From Ectocarpus siliculosus (Eukaryota; Sar; Phaeophyceae; Ectocarpales; Ectocarpaceae): a stretch of 15,552 bases of DNA. The DNA is taken from positions 2,953,081 to 2,968,632 of the forward strand of contig FN649739.1 of the NCBI GenBank assembly GCA_000310025.1. The letters run 5' to 3'. Position numbers and translations under genes: made by a program. Below, piece after piece: positions 1-11,800 of the stretch. Positions within the stretch are counted from its first letter, which is position 1. Each line of letters starts with the position of its first letter. The notes beneath the pieces were generated by a model. The model was not told where the DNA came from and made no database searches. It was given only the letters and a program-made list of their open reading frames with translations.

Positions 1-247
1 GAATCAAGCCCCAGTCGCCATGTGGCAGGCAAGCCCCGATCGACATGTATCATGCACTAAGAGACAAGTAATAAGCTTTAATTGGCAGCTTTGGAAATAG
101 GTGGCCGAAAACGCGTGTGTGTCCTGTCAGCCGGCGTGCCATTATCTACAGCGCTCCACCGAATCAACAAAAGTTATGCATTACCTCACACGAATTATTG
201 CGTGGCGTGTCACCTAACACCGTTGCTTTTGTGTCGTGGAACGGCAG
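1..247 (+). other. 3' end of an upstream intron
   Basis: No reading frame here continues the kinase N-lobe, so this is intron ending at ggcag. Two related 19-bp segments (5-23 and 30-48, starting caagcccc and ending acatgt or ccatgt) are 25 bp apart. Confidence 0.7.
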
Positions 248-362
248 GGATCTGACGCCGCCGAATGTGTTCCTAGATGGAGAAGAGAACGTCAAGCTTG
301 GAGACTTCGGCCTCGCCACGTCGAAAAAGCCTCGTACCAAGGGTGGTGGAGTCAACAAGTTG
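248..362 (+). CDS. GCN2: GCN2 exon 1: catalytic loop and DFG motif
   Basis: The acceptor is ggcag (243-247), and the first base completes the Arg codon of the HRD motif. The exon reads DLTPPNVFLD (catalytic loop, Asp at 249-251, Asn at 264-266), then NVKLGDFGLAT with the Mg-binding DFG at 303-311. This corresponds to the 'HRDLKPxNIFLD...VKIGDFGLAT' segment typical of GCN2 kinases. The catalytic-loop Lys is replaced by Thr (ACG at 255-257). The exon ends phase 0 at TTG before gtgtgt (363); a second phase-0 donor exists after 350. The His-Arg part lies on an exon upstream of the window. Confidence 0.9.
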
Positions 363-3300
363 GTGTGTGGTTCGGGCCTAATTCGGTGCTTGCGCAGAGT
401 ATTTTTTTCGATTCTGGAGCGGGATTTTTTTTTAATAGTACCGCTGTGAATTCGGTGTTCGTGCAGCGGGTGTTCGAGTCGTGCGTGTCTTGATTGGCAT
501 GCGGCAGGTTTTTATTCTTGCGTTCCTGGTTTACCGGCTGAACGGGCGTCCGTCAGGAAGAACATTCTCTTTCGAAACAGACTCAGCATTGCGAAAAGTA
601 GGGTTTCATCCGATCGTCAAGTCGGGTGTTGGACTGAACGAAGGTCGATTGCGCTCTACATCTGTGCCCTGTACCGTTTTTGTTTGTACCTCCGACAATT
701 GCTCTGAGCCAAGCGCAAAGAGCACCAGAAGTTCTCAGGTTTGTAGAAGTCGCTTCGCCGAAAAAAAAGTGACCTCATTTTTAGGTGGCCATCTAAAGAA
801 TAGGACCTGTGCTCCGTTTCCGCTGACCTGCCCGGTCGCTGGTCAGTTGCCTGAAGATTCGGATTACAGTGATTAGCTCAAAGCCCCCCCCCCCCTCCCC
901 CCCCTCGAAACGCCCCAGGATCGCGGAGCCCCCTACGACGACGATGACGACGACAGCACCAACGCCGACGGAGGATTGACGACAAGCAACGGCAACTACG
1001 ACGGGGGGGGGTCGATGAGCTCCGCGTTTCCTTCGGTGTTCGGGGAGTTAGAGCTTCCTCTCAGCGACACGAGCCAGCTCACCGACGGAGTAGGGACAGG
1101 TCCGTACAAAATGATATGCATCACTCCATGAGACAGGGCACGTAGTTTGATGTCGAGGGGTCGGCCTGTAAGACCGAAGGGGAGACTGTCGTTTCAGAAG
1201 ACAGATTCTTGTTGCGGGAAAGGGGGACTGCAGACTGTGAACGACGGTAGCATATGGGGTAGTTAATGAATCCGCGTTTGCGACGGTGTACCGCAGGCCC
1301 GTACATCGCGCCGGAGCAGGGTGCGAGGTTCGGGCAGTACAACCACAAAGCGGACATGTGGAGCTTGGGTGTCATCCTCTTCGAGATGCTGGCTCCGAGG
1401 TGTGTGTGCGTACTCTAGACATGGTTGACAGAACGAAGAATGGAGGAAGTGTTCACTTCCGTCCGTTGATCGGAGGGGGAATTGTTTTCGTTGATCGGAC
1501 GGGGAATGGAAGGGGTCTTGCATGCCGTAGTCGTTGGACCTCCCACCCCTACAAAGCCAAGACGGAGCACGCCGAGTTCTCACCGGACCAGGCTCTCACA
1601 TCACCAAGCGCAAAGCGCCGTCAGGTATTCGGCGAGTCGCACGGAGGGTGAGGTGCTTCCTGCTAAGGGTGTTGGGCATCTTGTGCTTACTTCCTTGCAT
1701 ACGGAGGACAGCTGCGAAAGACTTAATTTATATTCTGGTTCTTTTACTTCCAGAGACAGCTATTGGCACGGTGTGACTGCCTCGAGGGTGCTTGACCCAT
1801 TGACACAACGTGGTGCGATCATCCCCCTTTCACGGAGTGAGGTTTCTCGACCCCGCACAACATGATCTACTCGACCACCATTATTGTTATCGCAAAAAAC
1901 CAAAGGCAAAAAATAACAGTAACCTGGTTGTCGAGCTCACGAAGCGATCGGCTTGTTTTACAACGGCGTTGCTGAGCGACGAAAAGCCAACCCCGATGGC
2001 ACACACCGGGGAGGGGGGGGGGGAGATGGGACGTCCGTTGTTGCCAGCGTCTGAACAGATGGTGCTCGCACGAATCCTGAGCGTTGTGATTGCGTTGATT
2101 AGCAGTGGGAGTCCCTATATGGTGCAGGCATATGCCTGCCAGATTCACCGGCACAATACCGGGCACCCGGCACTATCCAGAGCATGAAACATTATCAACA
2201 GTGCACGCCATGTTACCTGCACAATACCGGTTAGCGGCACACTGCCGGTACCTACGGACCCCCATGGTCACAGCATTTCCGTCCGAAGTCTTGTGGCACG
2301 CAAAGTGCCTAAAGTTCTGGTGTAACACACAGGCACGCCTTGAGGCGGTGTTGTGGTGCATGACTGCATTTTGTACGTTGTACAACCAAGAACCCGACAG
2401 TGAGCATGTTGTTCTGGACGAGGAAAGCGAGGATTGGTCGACGGTACTGCTCGAGCGAGATTTGTTTCTTGGTATTCTCGCAAGACGGATACTTTTACGT
2501 ACACGCCACCAAATGGGCACATGCTTAGTCCCGCACCTACATCATGGAACATGTCACCGCCCTAGCTAAATAGTCTTTTTGGGTGATTTCGGGTACGTCT
2601 TAAAACTTGAAAATGATCCCAACCGGTTTCATATTATCTCGTGTTCGTTAATTTTAAAATCCCTGTGCAGGTTCAGCACTCTGATGGAAAGAGCCGGGGT
2701 GATGACGGCCCTCAGGAGCCCGGGGGGGGTAGAGTTTCCACCAGCATTTGAAGAAAGAGTGCCCGACAACGCTAAACAAGTGGGTGCCGAAGAGGTCAAA
2801 GACCGCTGGCTTTGTGGTGGGCGTGTAGTGGCTGTAGCGTGTTGCGCTGTTGTATCTCCCTCCATCCTGCGCCGCCGCTGGTGCTGCTGCTGCTGCTGCT
2901 CAGCTTGCTCTGGGGTGGTTGCTGCTGCTCCTGTTTCCACGACTTAGTGGGCGATGATGCTCGATACTGCCCGCTACTGCTACGCCGTAGCCACACGGAT
3001 GCTCTGGTTTCGAGCCATTTGAGATGGATAGGCTTGCTGGTGATAGATCATGTCCTGCGATCGCATTGTGTTTGGGTTTCCAGCTCCTTTCGGCTATCCG
3101 ACCGCCATCTCGGCAACCACGGCAACGACAACGATGACACGAATAATGACTTTGTAACAGTTTATTCATGATCTCAACCTTGCAGGTGATCAGGTGGCTA
3201 CTGATGACGGACGCGGACGCGAGGCCTACGGCAGCAGAGCTCTTGTCAAGCGCACTCTTGCCACCCAAGTTGGAGGTGGAGGCTTCCTTCCTGAGGTAAA

Positions 3301-3715
3301 CTAAACGATCAAGAGAAACGACAGCAGGCACGCTTAGCACTGCGTCCCTGGTGCCCGGAAAGCCTCTTTGGTTATCGATGTCTTTTCGTTTGAAAAAGAG
3401 CGGACAGAATTGTGGGGGCGCCTTCCGTGAGGTGATTCCCACCGTTGATGTAGAAAACTGTCCGCAACATGTTCGCAACAAATGACACGTGTTTCTTTGG
3501 TTTTCAGGGAGGCGTTACGGGTGATGGGAAACCCCGAGAGCGATACGTTTCAGGTGATCGTCAAGGCGCTCTTGGACCAAGAAACGGCGGAACATGTGGA
3601 GCACTGGTACGACCACGAGCCTCTCAAGACCGTGTCGGCTCGAATACCGATAGGTGAGGAGGGTTCACGGCTCTGTGTCGTTGCTGTAGTCGTCGCCGTC
3701 GTCGTTGCTGTTGTC

Positions 3716-3768
<53 letters not shown>

Positions 3769-6700
3769 AATTCTACTGCTCAGTAGGGATAGCACTGACC
3801 GCTGTAGCAATCGTTCAGACCTCAAGCACCAATGGCAGCGATCAATGAACACAACCAGTTGTCCACGCCAAACACTGCTCTTCCACTCGCCCCTCCCCAC
3901 TAACTATATTTCACCCGCAACAGCGTCCACAACAGCACCAAACGTTGCAAACGAACAATGACCCGACCGCGTGTTCCCCCTCGCGGCCCCCCACCCAAAC
4001 ACACGCTCTCACAGAGGCACCGGCGGTGGCCTTGGTCTGCGACGGATTGCGGCGAGTCTTCGAGACCCACGGTGCCACACCGGTGGCACCACCGACTATT
4101 CGACCCAAGCCCCCCCCATCTCTAGCGCCTCCCGCGTTGGCCTCCAGGGGCCTGGTGCGTCTAGTTGACCGTAAGGGGGCGGTGGTGACCCTGCCCGGGA
4201 ACCTGACCGTGCCGTTCGCGCGGTTCGTCGCAAGGAGCGGCGTGACCCGCCTGAAGCGGTACCAGATTGACCGCATCTTCCTCGCGGGGGGCGCCGGCGA
4301 ATCGGACGACCCTTCCTCGGACCGTTCCTGCGTGGAGGCGTGGGAGGCGGACTTCGACATCATATCCTCGGGCCACTCCTCCTCTGCCGCTGCTGCTTCA
4401 TATGGGGGGGCTGGCCGCGGCGTCGACGGCAACAGTGGCATCACTGCGAGGCTTCCGACAAGTTTGGGCGGTGATGGGAGAGGTGTTCGTGCAGCGCTAG
4501 GGCATCATGATTCCGGAGAGGGTCGGTTCGAGGTGGCCGAGGCGGAAGCTGTGCTAGTCATATCCCAGGTGCGCAGTTGAACCTGTTTTTGCCTTGATAC
4601 ATACGTGAATATTCGGTTAAGGAGGGGATTAAGAACTTCGGCCATTTTTTGTAGAGGGGAGGAAGCCGTGTTGGTCATTTTCCATGCTAAAGTGCCGTGT
4701 CAAGTTTGATGTATCTATTGCTGTGGCTAGGTCTTCGGAGCATAGTGTTGGTGACGTTTCTCCAGTACGGTGGGAGTATTTACGGTTTGTGCGTCCTGTG
4801 ACGCCATTGTTGTGGTTTGTCGTTTCGTAGGAATTTTGACGACTATACCTCTGATAAGGACGCTGTGTCTTTTGTGTTTCTGTTTTTTTGTATGTGACAT
4901 GGCGGTTTTTGACTGTCGACTGTCGTTGTCCATACCGAGGATCACTTAATGCAAATGTTGAACCGAATGGCGCCTCTTCCTCCGGTCTGTGATAGTCCCG
5001 CCCGTTCTTCGTTGCCTCCTTCAATCTTGCCTGTAGTTGACCAATGATTCGGCACGGCGCCAACGTGAATCAAAGCATAGTGCGTCTTTTGCCTTGGTGC
5101 CACAGAGACAGATATCGCTCTTGAACGTATGGAGGCAAGAGGTAGTTCGCTAGCATCGGGTGTCGTTTCTGGCTGATGTGGGTCGACAAGGAATATGGAG
5201 GCAGACCAGAGGGAAAAAATCAAACAAGACAGCAACAATAACAGCAGCAGAAGCAGCCACAGTAGCCGCTAGCAGCAACGATAGCAGCAGCGATAAAAAT
5301 GACCTATCATACCATCGTCGTCCTCAACAACAACAACAACAACAACAACGTCGTTTTTTTTGTGTTCTTCAGGTGATGGGCACTTTCGAAGGGTTTCTCG
5401 GGCCGTGGTTCCTCCGCCTCGGCCACGTGAAGATGTCCCAGGCCATCTTGGAGCTATGCGGGGTGCCTCAAGACGTCAGGCCTATTGTGAGTCGCCGAAG
5501 CATGAACAGACAACATGTCGAGCATGACAGCAGTATGGCTGACATTAAACAGCAACACTTAGATTAATAATATGGGCAAAGAAAGCACCACAGAAGTACC
5601 GGAGAGCTTATCATGTGCCGAGTGGACCCTGTGCCTAACATCATGATTTGCGTGCAGAACCTCTGGTGTGATTGAAGTTAGTCGTGCTCTTTAACCGGAG
5701 GACATATAATCGACTTGTTGAGCGTTGGTCGTTCACCGGCTGCTGTGCGGGACATGCCATGCCATGCTGTGCTCTGCTCTGCTCTGCTTCGCTGTGCTGT
5801 ACTTTTGCTACATAGGTGACCGGCCTGCTTGGCAAGCTAGCCAGGGGCTCCATCACCCCGGCAAAGGTATGTGGGACGAGAGTCCGTCTCGTCTGGATGC
5901 CCCCTTGGTGTTTTTTTTTTTCTTTTTCTGTCGTCTTTATTTTCATATTCTCGTGTGTCCATTCGTACGGTTTGTGTTGTTGCTTCGTGGGGTTAGGGTT
6001 AGTATTTCCATTCTCGAGTGTTTTTTTTGGCCTCCGCTCTCTCTGTATGGTCTCACACCCACACGCCCGCGGTTTAGAAAAGTTGTCCTTACACGCATAC
6101 CGCATCAGTGGAGAAACGAGCACAGTCCAAGCGGTTCGCCAAATAGTCGTTTGCTACTTCTGTTTCCATCGCTGAGGTAGAATCAATTTCATCACTGAAC
6201 CAATCATAAGCAGTCCATCATCTCGAAAAAACGCTTGAATTTTACTTGCATTTTTTTTGTTGGCTCAGGAGAAGGCATGTCATCGGGCACATCCATACTA
6301 TTTAACATTTTTGCGTTGATTGTTGTTGTGACCCCTTCCAACCGCTGCCCAGCGGCACCGTTTACCTGCTCTTCGAAGAAACAACAAAACGCCATTTTCT
6401 GGTCGAAAAGGCAACCAAAATAAATAGTGTTTTCACATGAAAGCGCCGTTTCGAACAAACAACCACACGAATGAAGAAGAAACGGCGGCGTTGGGGCCAT
6501 ATCGTCGAGAGATCTTTGAACACGCATCATTCCATGTTATGCATGTGTATCCTCTTCGTCCTCGCGGAGAAACCATATACTGGTACACACGCGCTACGAA
6601 AGATGACGTCCGGGTGTTCCTCCTGCCATCTGCAGGCGTTTTCCGAAGTGGGGTCCAAGGGCCTATCCGAGGAAACGCTGTTGAACGTTCGCCCTTTCCT

Positions 6701-7370
6701 GCACCACATGGGCAAGGAGCCCTTCGAGGCCTTGTCGCGTCTCGAGGTGCTGGTGCAGCGCATCCCGGCTGTGAAGAGCGTCATGGAGCTACCGGGCAGG
6801 CGGAGGTGTTTGTTATTATTGTTGTTGTTGTTGTTGTTGTTGTTGCCGCTGCTGTTGCTGCTGCTATTGCTTGATGGTGATTGCGTTATCGGCCATAGCG
6901 CTATAATGGAGGCCCGAACTCTCCTGCGAGCCCGCGACTTTTCATGTTGCAAAGTCATTACGTCTACGAATCACAAACTGATGCTTCAAGCTCCTCGCCA
7001 CATCAGCACGCACACGTCTTCCACCCGTTCTCTAGACACCGAAGGACCGTTATTCCTCCCTCCAGGGAGTTGACTCGAAAGGAGGCCGTGCGGATGAAGC
7101 GGTCCCTCCGTGTGTTTCGAGAAGCGAGGGAGGGGCTCTCCGCCCTCGTCACCGGCCTGGCTCGTCTGGGAATCATCTCGCTTCCTTTTTCGTGGGATAA
7201 GGAGGACGATGCTGTCGACAAGGGCGGTAAGAGTGGCGGCGGCGGCGGCGGTTCTCAAGTGTCGTCGGTGCGGTCCGGGGGTGGCAAGCGATCGGGAAGA
7301 CGGAGGCAGCAGCAAGCACGCGGGTAAACGAAACAGCAGCGGTAGCAGCAGCAGCAGCGGTAGCAGCGGT

Positions 7371-7402
<32 letters not shown>

Positions 7403-8753
7403 TAGCAGCAGCAGCGGCAGCGGCAGCAGCAGCAGTAATAATCTCATCATTATCATCAGTAGCAGCCACAAGAGCAGTAATCTGACCGCATTGGTTTTGT
7501 TCGCGGTTACCAGAGGTAGCTAGTGGTGTCTTGGCCTCTCTTCACAAGATGTAGGACTGCTGCTGTGTGTTTCGCAGCAGTTCTCAGGCCTTTATGTATT
7601 GTGTATTTAGCAAGAAGAAGCACTCGTGCCTTGTGTCTTGATTGCATATGGAACGACGACCAACTAGGGAAGTAGAATTCTCCACGCAAATGCCTTGTTT
7701 TCGCATTCGCGTCGGAAAACACACTCAACTTTTTCGTCGAAACTCACGTGGTGAAAAAGGAAACAGTGACTATTTGTTTCGCTCCGACCCTGCCCGACGC
7801 TGTCAAGGATGCTTGTATGGAAGAATTTATCTTCATGTTTTTTTTTCATCCGGCTTTCTCGTCTCTAGCGAACAATTGTGAAGTGCGAGGATAGTTGCGC
7901 CTAAGTCATCACCCATCCATGCTGATGCCATGAAAAAAACAGAGGGACAGAAACAGCCACAGCCATATTCGTTCGAAACCATGACACGTGAAATCCAAAG
8001 AATACTATTGGGAACACGTTTGCGCTCCCGCTGACACCCCTATCCTTTCTGACAGACAACTAACACCTTGTTACACCCACCCACCCCCGGTCCCTCCCGG
8101 TATTGCCCCGAACCGCTAGCGAACACGCCGCTAGCCGAGACAGAAACCGCACCGATTCTGCAGACTCTCGTGCTGGAGGTGACCGCAGTGACGGGGATCC
8201 GAGGGGCGGCTCTATCGGCCGGCGAAGTCGCAGGCGCGGTGGCGGCGGCGATTCTTCGACCGCAGCCGGCTTCGGCCTTGGAGGCGCTGTTCGAACGGGG
8301 GGCGAGTTGGACGGGGAGTGTTGGAAGGGTGGGGTCGTCGTGATGCCCTCCTTCGTGATGCTTGACCTTGGGCTGACGCAGCGGCAGGGGAGCTACGCGT
8401 CCGGCACGGTGTTCCAGGCGGCGCTTGTGAACGGAGTGAGTGGTGCCGGTGGTGGCGACGGGGGCTGCGGTTATATTTGTATCGGGGTTGTAGTTCTCAT
8501 GGTCGGGTCACTCTCGCTGTATTGGTGGTGCCTTGGTTTGGGTTTTCGCTCAGAATGCGGTGCTTGTGATACTGGTCTGTAACGATCCTCTCGACGTGGA
8601 ATTGTAGTGGTGGGTGGTGCTCCTCTCGACTTATCGCTTACACACTCTGTTCTCCTTGTCTCTCTCGGTCTGCCCGCCTGTCTCTCTCCCCCTCTCTGCC
8701 TGTCTGTATGTCTGCCTGCCTGCCTGTCTGTTTCTGTCTCTCTGTGTGTCTTC

Positions 8754-8804
<51 letters not shown>

Positions 8805-11800
8805 CCCCTCTCTCTCTCCCTCTCTGTCTGTCCGTCTCCAAAGGCGTCCCTCTCTGGCAGAGGAGACGAGGGGTACCGCACTTCTTTGACGGTGGCCGAA
8901 GGCGGGCGTTATGATGACTTGGTCGCCAAGTGAGTACTAGTATACGGTAGTTTATTACATTACTCCGTAAGTTTGATTTCCGATTTTGTGCTTGACGCTT
9001 TGCCGTTGTTCTTTTTCAAGTCATACCTTTTTTATCGTCAAATGACAACGATGGTACGACGGTCGGGCTGTTTTTCCCCAAAATTGAACATATTGGTCCT
9101 CCTAGGGTATGCATGGTGGAGCCTTGTTCATTGCGATGCCCCCCGACCTTGTTGTGTCGCATGGCACATTACGTGCAGCCGAAAAACATTTGTATAAGAG
9201 AGAGAGTGCTCTTGAGGTTCTAGCAAACGGTTGCTGTGCCTTCGGGCGCGTTCGTTCAGAGCTCGTTGGTCAAAGCCTTATTGAAACCAAACCTTCCTAC
9301 CGCACGACAACGAGAAACACTGCACACGACAAGTACGGGCGCTGGTACTCCGTGGTTTTGTTTTTTTTTATGTCGTGCGTACTTGGCATGTATTCGCCGG
9401 TACATTGTGCCTCTTCGTATCGTTCAAAGGCGACGTTATCACTACAATAGCGGCGTCGCCCTCTCCCCGTACGTAGTGCAACCTTTCTTTATCCGGCTGG
9501 ACTACGTGACCACTCTGTGTGTGCCTGTAACTCTATTTGTCGCGCGGTAGGCACCGGTACCACCTGCGTGCCACGAGCAAGGTGTCCGGGTCCTCGGCCT
9601 TGTGTGCTGTGGGCGTTCGCTTCGCGGTGGAAAAGCTGGCCTCGATGCTCGTCACCCCTAGGAACGAATCCCTCCCGGGGTGAGCGAGCTCGTGGATTGA
9701 CTGCTGCTGCTGCTGCTGCTGCTGCGGTTGTTGTTGCTGTTGTTGTTATCGCTGCTCTCGTTGAGGTTATGGTCATAAAAATGATCGTTCTGGCCTCTAC
9801 GTGGCACCTCCACATCAACCAACATAACACCTGGACAAGCCGATTCACCCGGTCACAGGAAAATTAAGGTACAATTGCGTGATCCCCCCGAGTCTTGCTT
9901 CGTGTGTTGTTGCTCGTCTTCTCGAAACAGGCTCAAGAACCAACCCCAGATTTCACGGCGGCCTGTGGATGCCATCGTGTGCGCCGGTGGGGGCTTCGAG
10001 TCGCAAGGGTTGCAGGCGAGATACCTCCCCCCCCCGCATTCCCTCAGCGCGTATTGGCCTCCTCTACGTGGGATACAGTCACGCCGTACTCCTCACGGGG
10101 TTGATATGTTCATGTATCGTGTTCACATGAGTGTGACCGCTGGGGAATAATGTGGCCTTGCGGGCATGGCACAACCATTGGGGCTGAAGTGACCGTTGAG
10201 CCCCCACACGACGATTGCGGCAAGATTCGGCGGTAGGGACAGGCTTCTTCTACAATTGTGTGGGCATATACCCTTCTGGGCCATCATTCAACCGTGGTGG
10301 CGTGATGATATGTGACTGCAGGACAACATACGACCGTTTGAGGCATGATACGACCGCTGGACGATGATGTGACCGCTGACCGTTGAGTCATGATGCGACC
10401 GTCGACGAAAGTGTCTTTAAAAAATGGTTAGAAAGTTGATGAGGCACCTTGTTGTTTGCATGGCATCTTGGGGGCATGCACAGAGCTACCCAGACTGTCG
10501 CAGCGACACGTGAGCTTTCCCAAAAACATTTTACGGCGAAGCAGGAGCGGGTTCTGGTGGCGGCCCGACTTTGGGCCGGCGGCATCCGTGCGGAGTACCT
10601 CGCAACCGATGCGCTCGTCAGGTGCGTGCGTAGCACGGGTAACCGAGGCCTCCACATTGCGTCCCCGGAAAACTGAAGATTACAGAAATACCGAAAAAAC
10701 GAAACGCACACATCACAGCCCATCAACGATTTACTGTCGTCGCTAGCTTGCTTTGGTCCGGTTCCTTTCGGTGTTTGTATACATAGACTAGACTGTGTGT
10801 TTAGTAGTGCTCTCGCTCCATGCCAGGTTCGGAAGGGATCCCTAATACAACTGCCAGAGGGGCCACGCGCGGCCGTCAACACTTTCATCCGAAAAAGAAA
10901 AACTTGTGTACCAAAGAACCCGCGCACACCCAGTTTTGCCCTGAACCCTTCGGGCCACGGCAATGGTAGTTCCGTGTTTCAGATCCGATCTCCGGCTCAT
11001 TCCCCCACCGCCAGGTGCTTCCTTTGAAGCTTGGGTCCACCGCTAATTTGTGTCGAGCCTTTCCCTTCCGTCAAGCCCTCCCCCCTCCCCCACCTCCGGA
11101 AAAATCGAAAGGAAAAAGGCTTTCCAAATGGTTCCAGCCGGAACGGGGGGGGTTGGTGGGACGGCGGGCCAGGAGAAGTTAATACTTTAGTCTCTTTTCA
11201 ATGATGTAAGGAGGCGATTGTTTGTGAAAAGGTTCACCCGTCCTGAGCCTCGCGTCAAGCCTTGACGCTTCTTGTATGAGGGTGGGCGATGGGGCGGCAT
11301 GTTTCCTTCTTCGGCCCTAGGTTTCCCACAATTTATCATGAGTGGCGAATTGGTTTGGACCCCGGTGATATCCGCACACACCCTGCCTTCCCCTTCCTAT
11401 TAGGGCTGGGGCGGGGAAGGGAGGGGGATTGGAGGGAGCCGCCGAAGCTTGCCTGAGCCTGGGGATTCCGTTCGTTGTGGTCGTACGTCCGCACACCCTG
11501 GTTGCGAAGAAGGCGGTCAAGGTGGGTGTGTGCGCGTAGGCATACATGCATGCGTAATCAATATTTCCCAGTGTGTTTTGGAAGGAAAAAACGCGCTTTG
11601 TTGTTGGTCACCAATTACCGTAGGCTATAGACTATACCCCAACCCCTCCGCAACTTGTTGATCGCAAATTTGATCACCATTCTCCTCTCCACAACGGCAG
11701 TCATGGCCACCTTTTTGTTGCTGTATGTATTTCGTTGGGTATGGCACCTTTCTGAATCTGCATATGCGGATGATAATGCCAAGACAGCAACCACAAGCGA

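Noticed and set aside
481-876. 131-codon open frame in intron 1
   Set aside because: It ends at a stop before the acceptor, has no recognisable domain, and exons 1 and 2 already join in phase.
709-1615. Shared 12-mer ccaagcgcaaag in introns 1 and 3 (709-720, 1604-1615)
   Set aside because: A single 12-bp match between two sites is expected by chance in 15 kb, and the flanks do not align convincingly.
2900-3481. 193-codon minus-strand open frame
   Set aside because: It runs antisense to exon 5, which has strong kinase motifs and splice sites on the plus strand. The translation shows no recognisable domain.
5991-6002. GGTTAGGGTTAG telomere-like motif
   Set aside because: Only two units, isolated in an intron; expected by chance.
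6204-6530. 108-codon minus-strand open frame in intron 9
   Set aside because: There is no recognisable family, promoter or splice support, and it sits within an intron of the main gene.
8068-8343. Ala-rich plus-strand open frame overlapping exon 12
   Set aside because: It is a different frame from the one encoding VVVMPSFVMLDLGL and it stops before the conserved part; its composition reflects GC-rich DNA.
8471-8881. Arg/Glu-rich minus-strand open frame across the CT tract
   Set aside because: It is a direct product of the (TC)n repeat, not a gene.
10388-10963. 191-codon minus-strand open frame
   Set aside because: It is antisense to exon 16 and is explained by the GC-rich coding sequence opposite.
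10797-11027. Possible exon near 10827 after catgccag
   Set aside because: In the required phase it hits a stop codon within a few codons, and exons 16 and 17 join without it.
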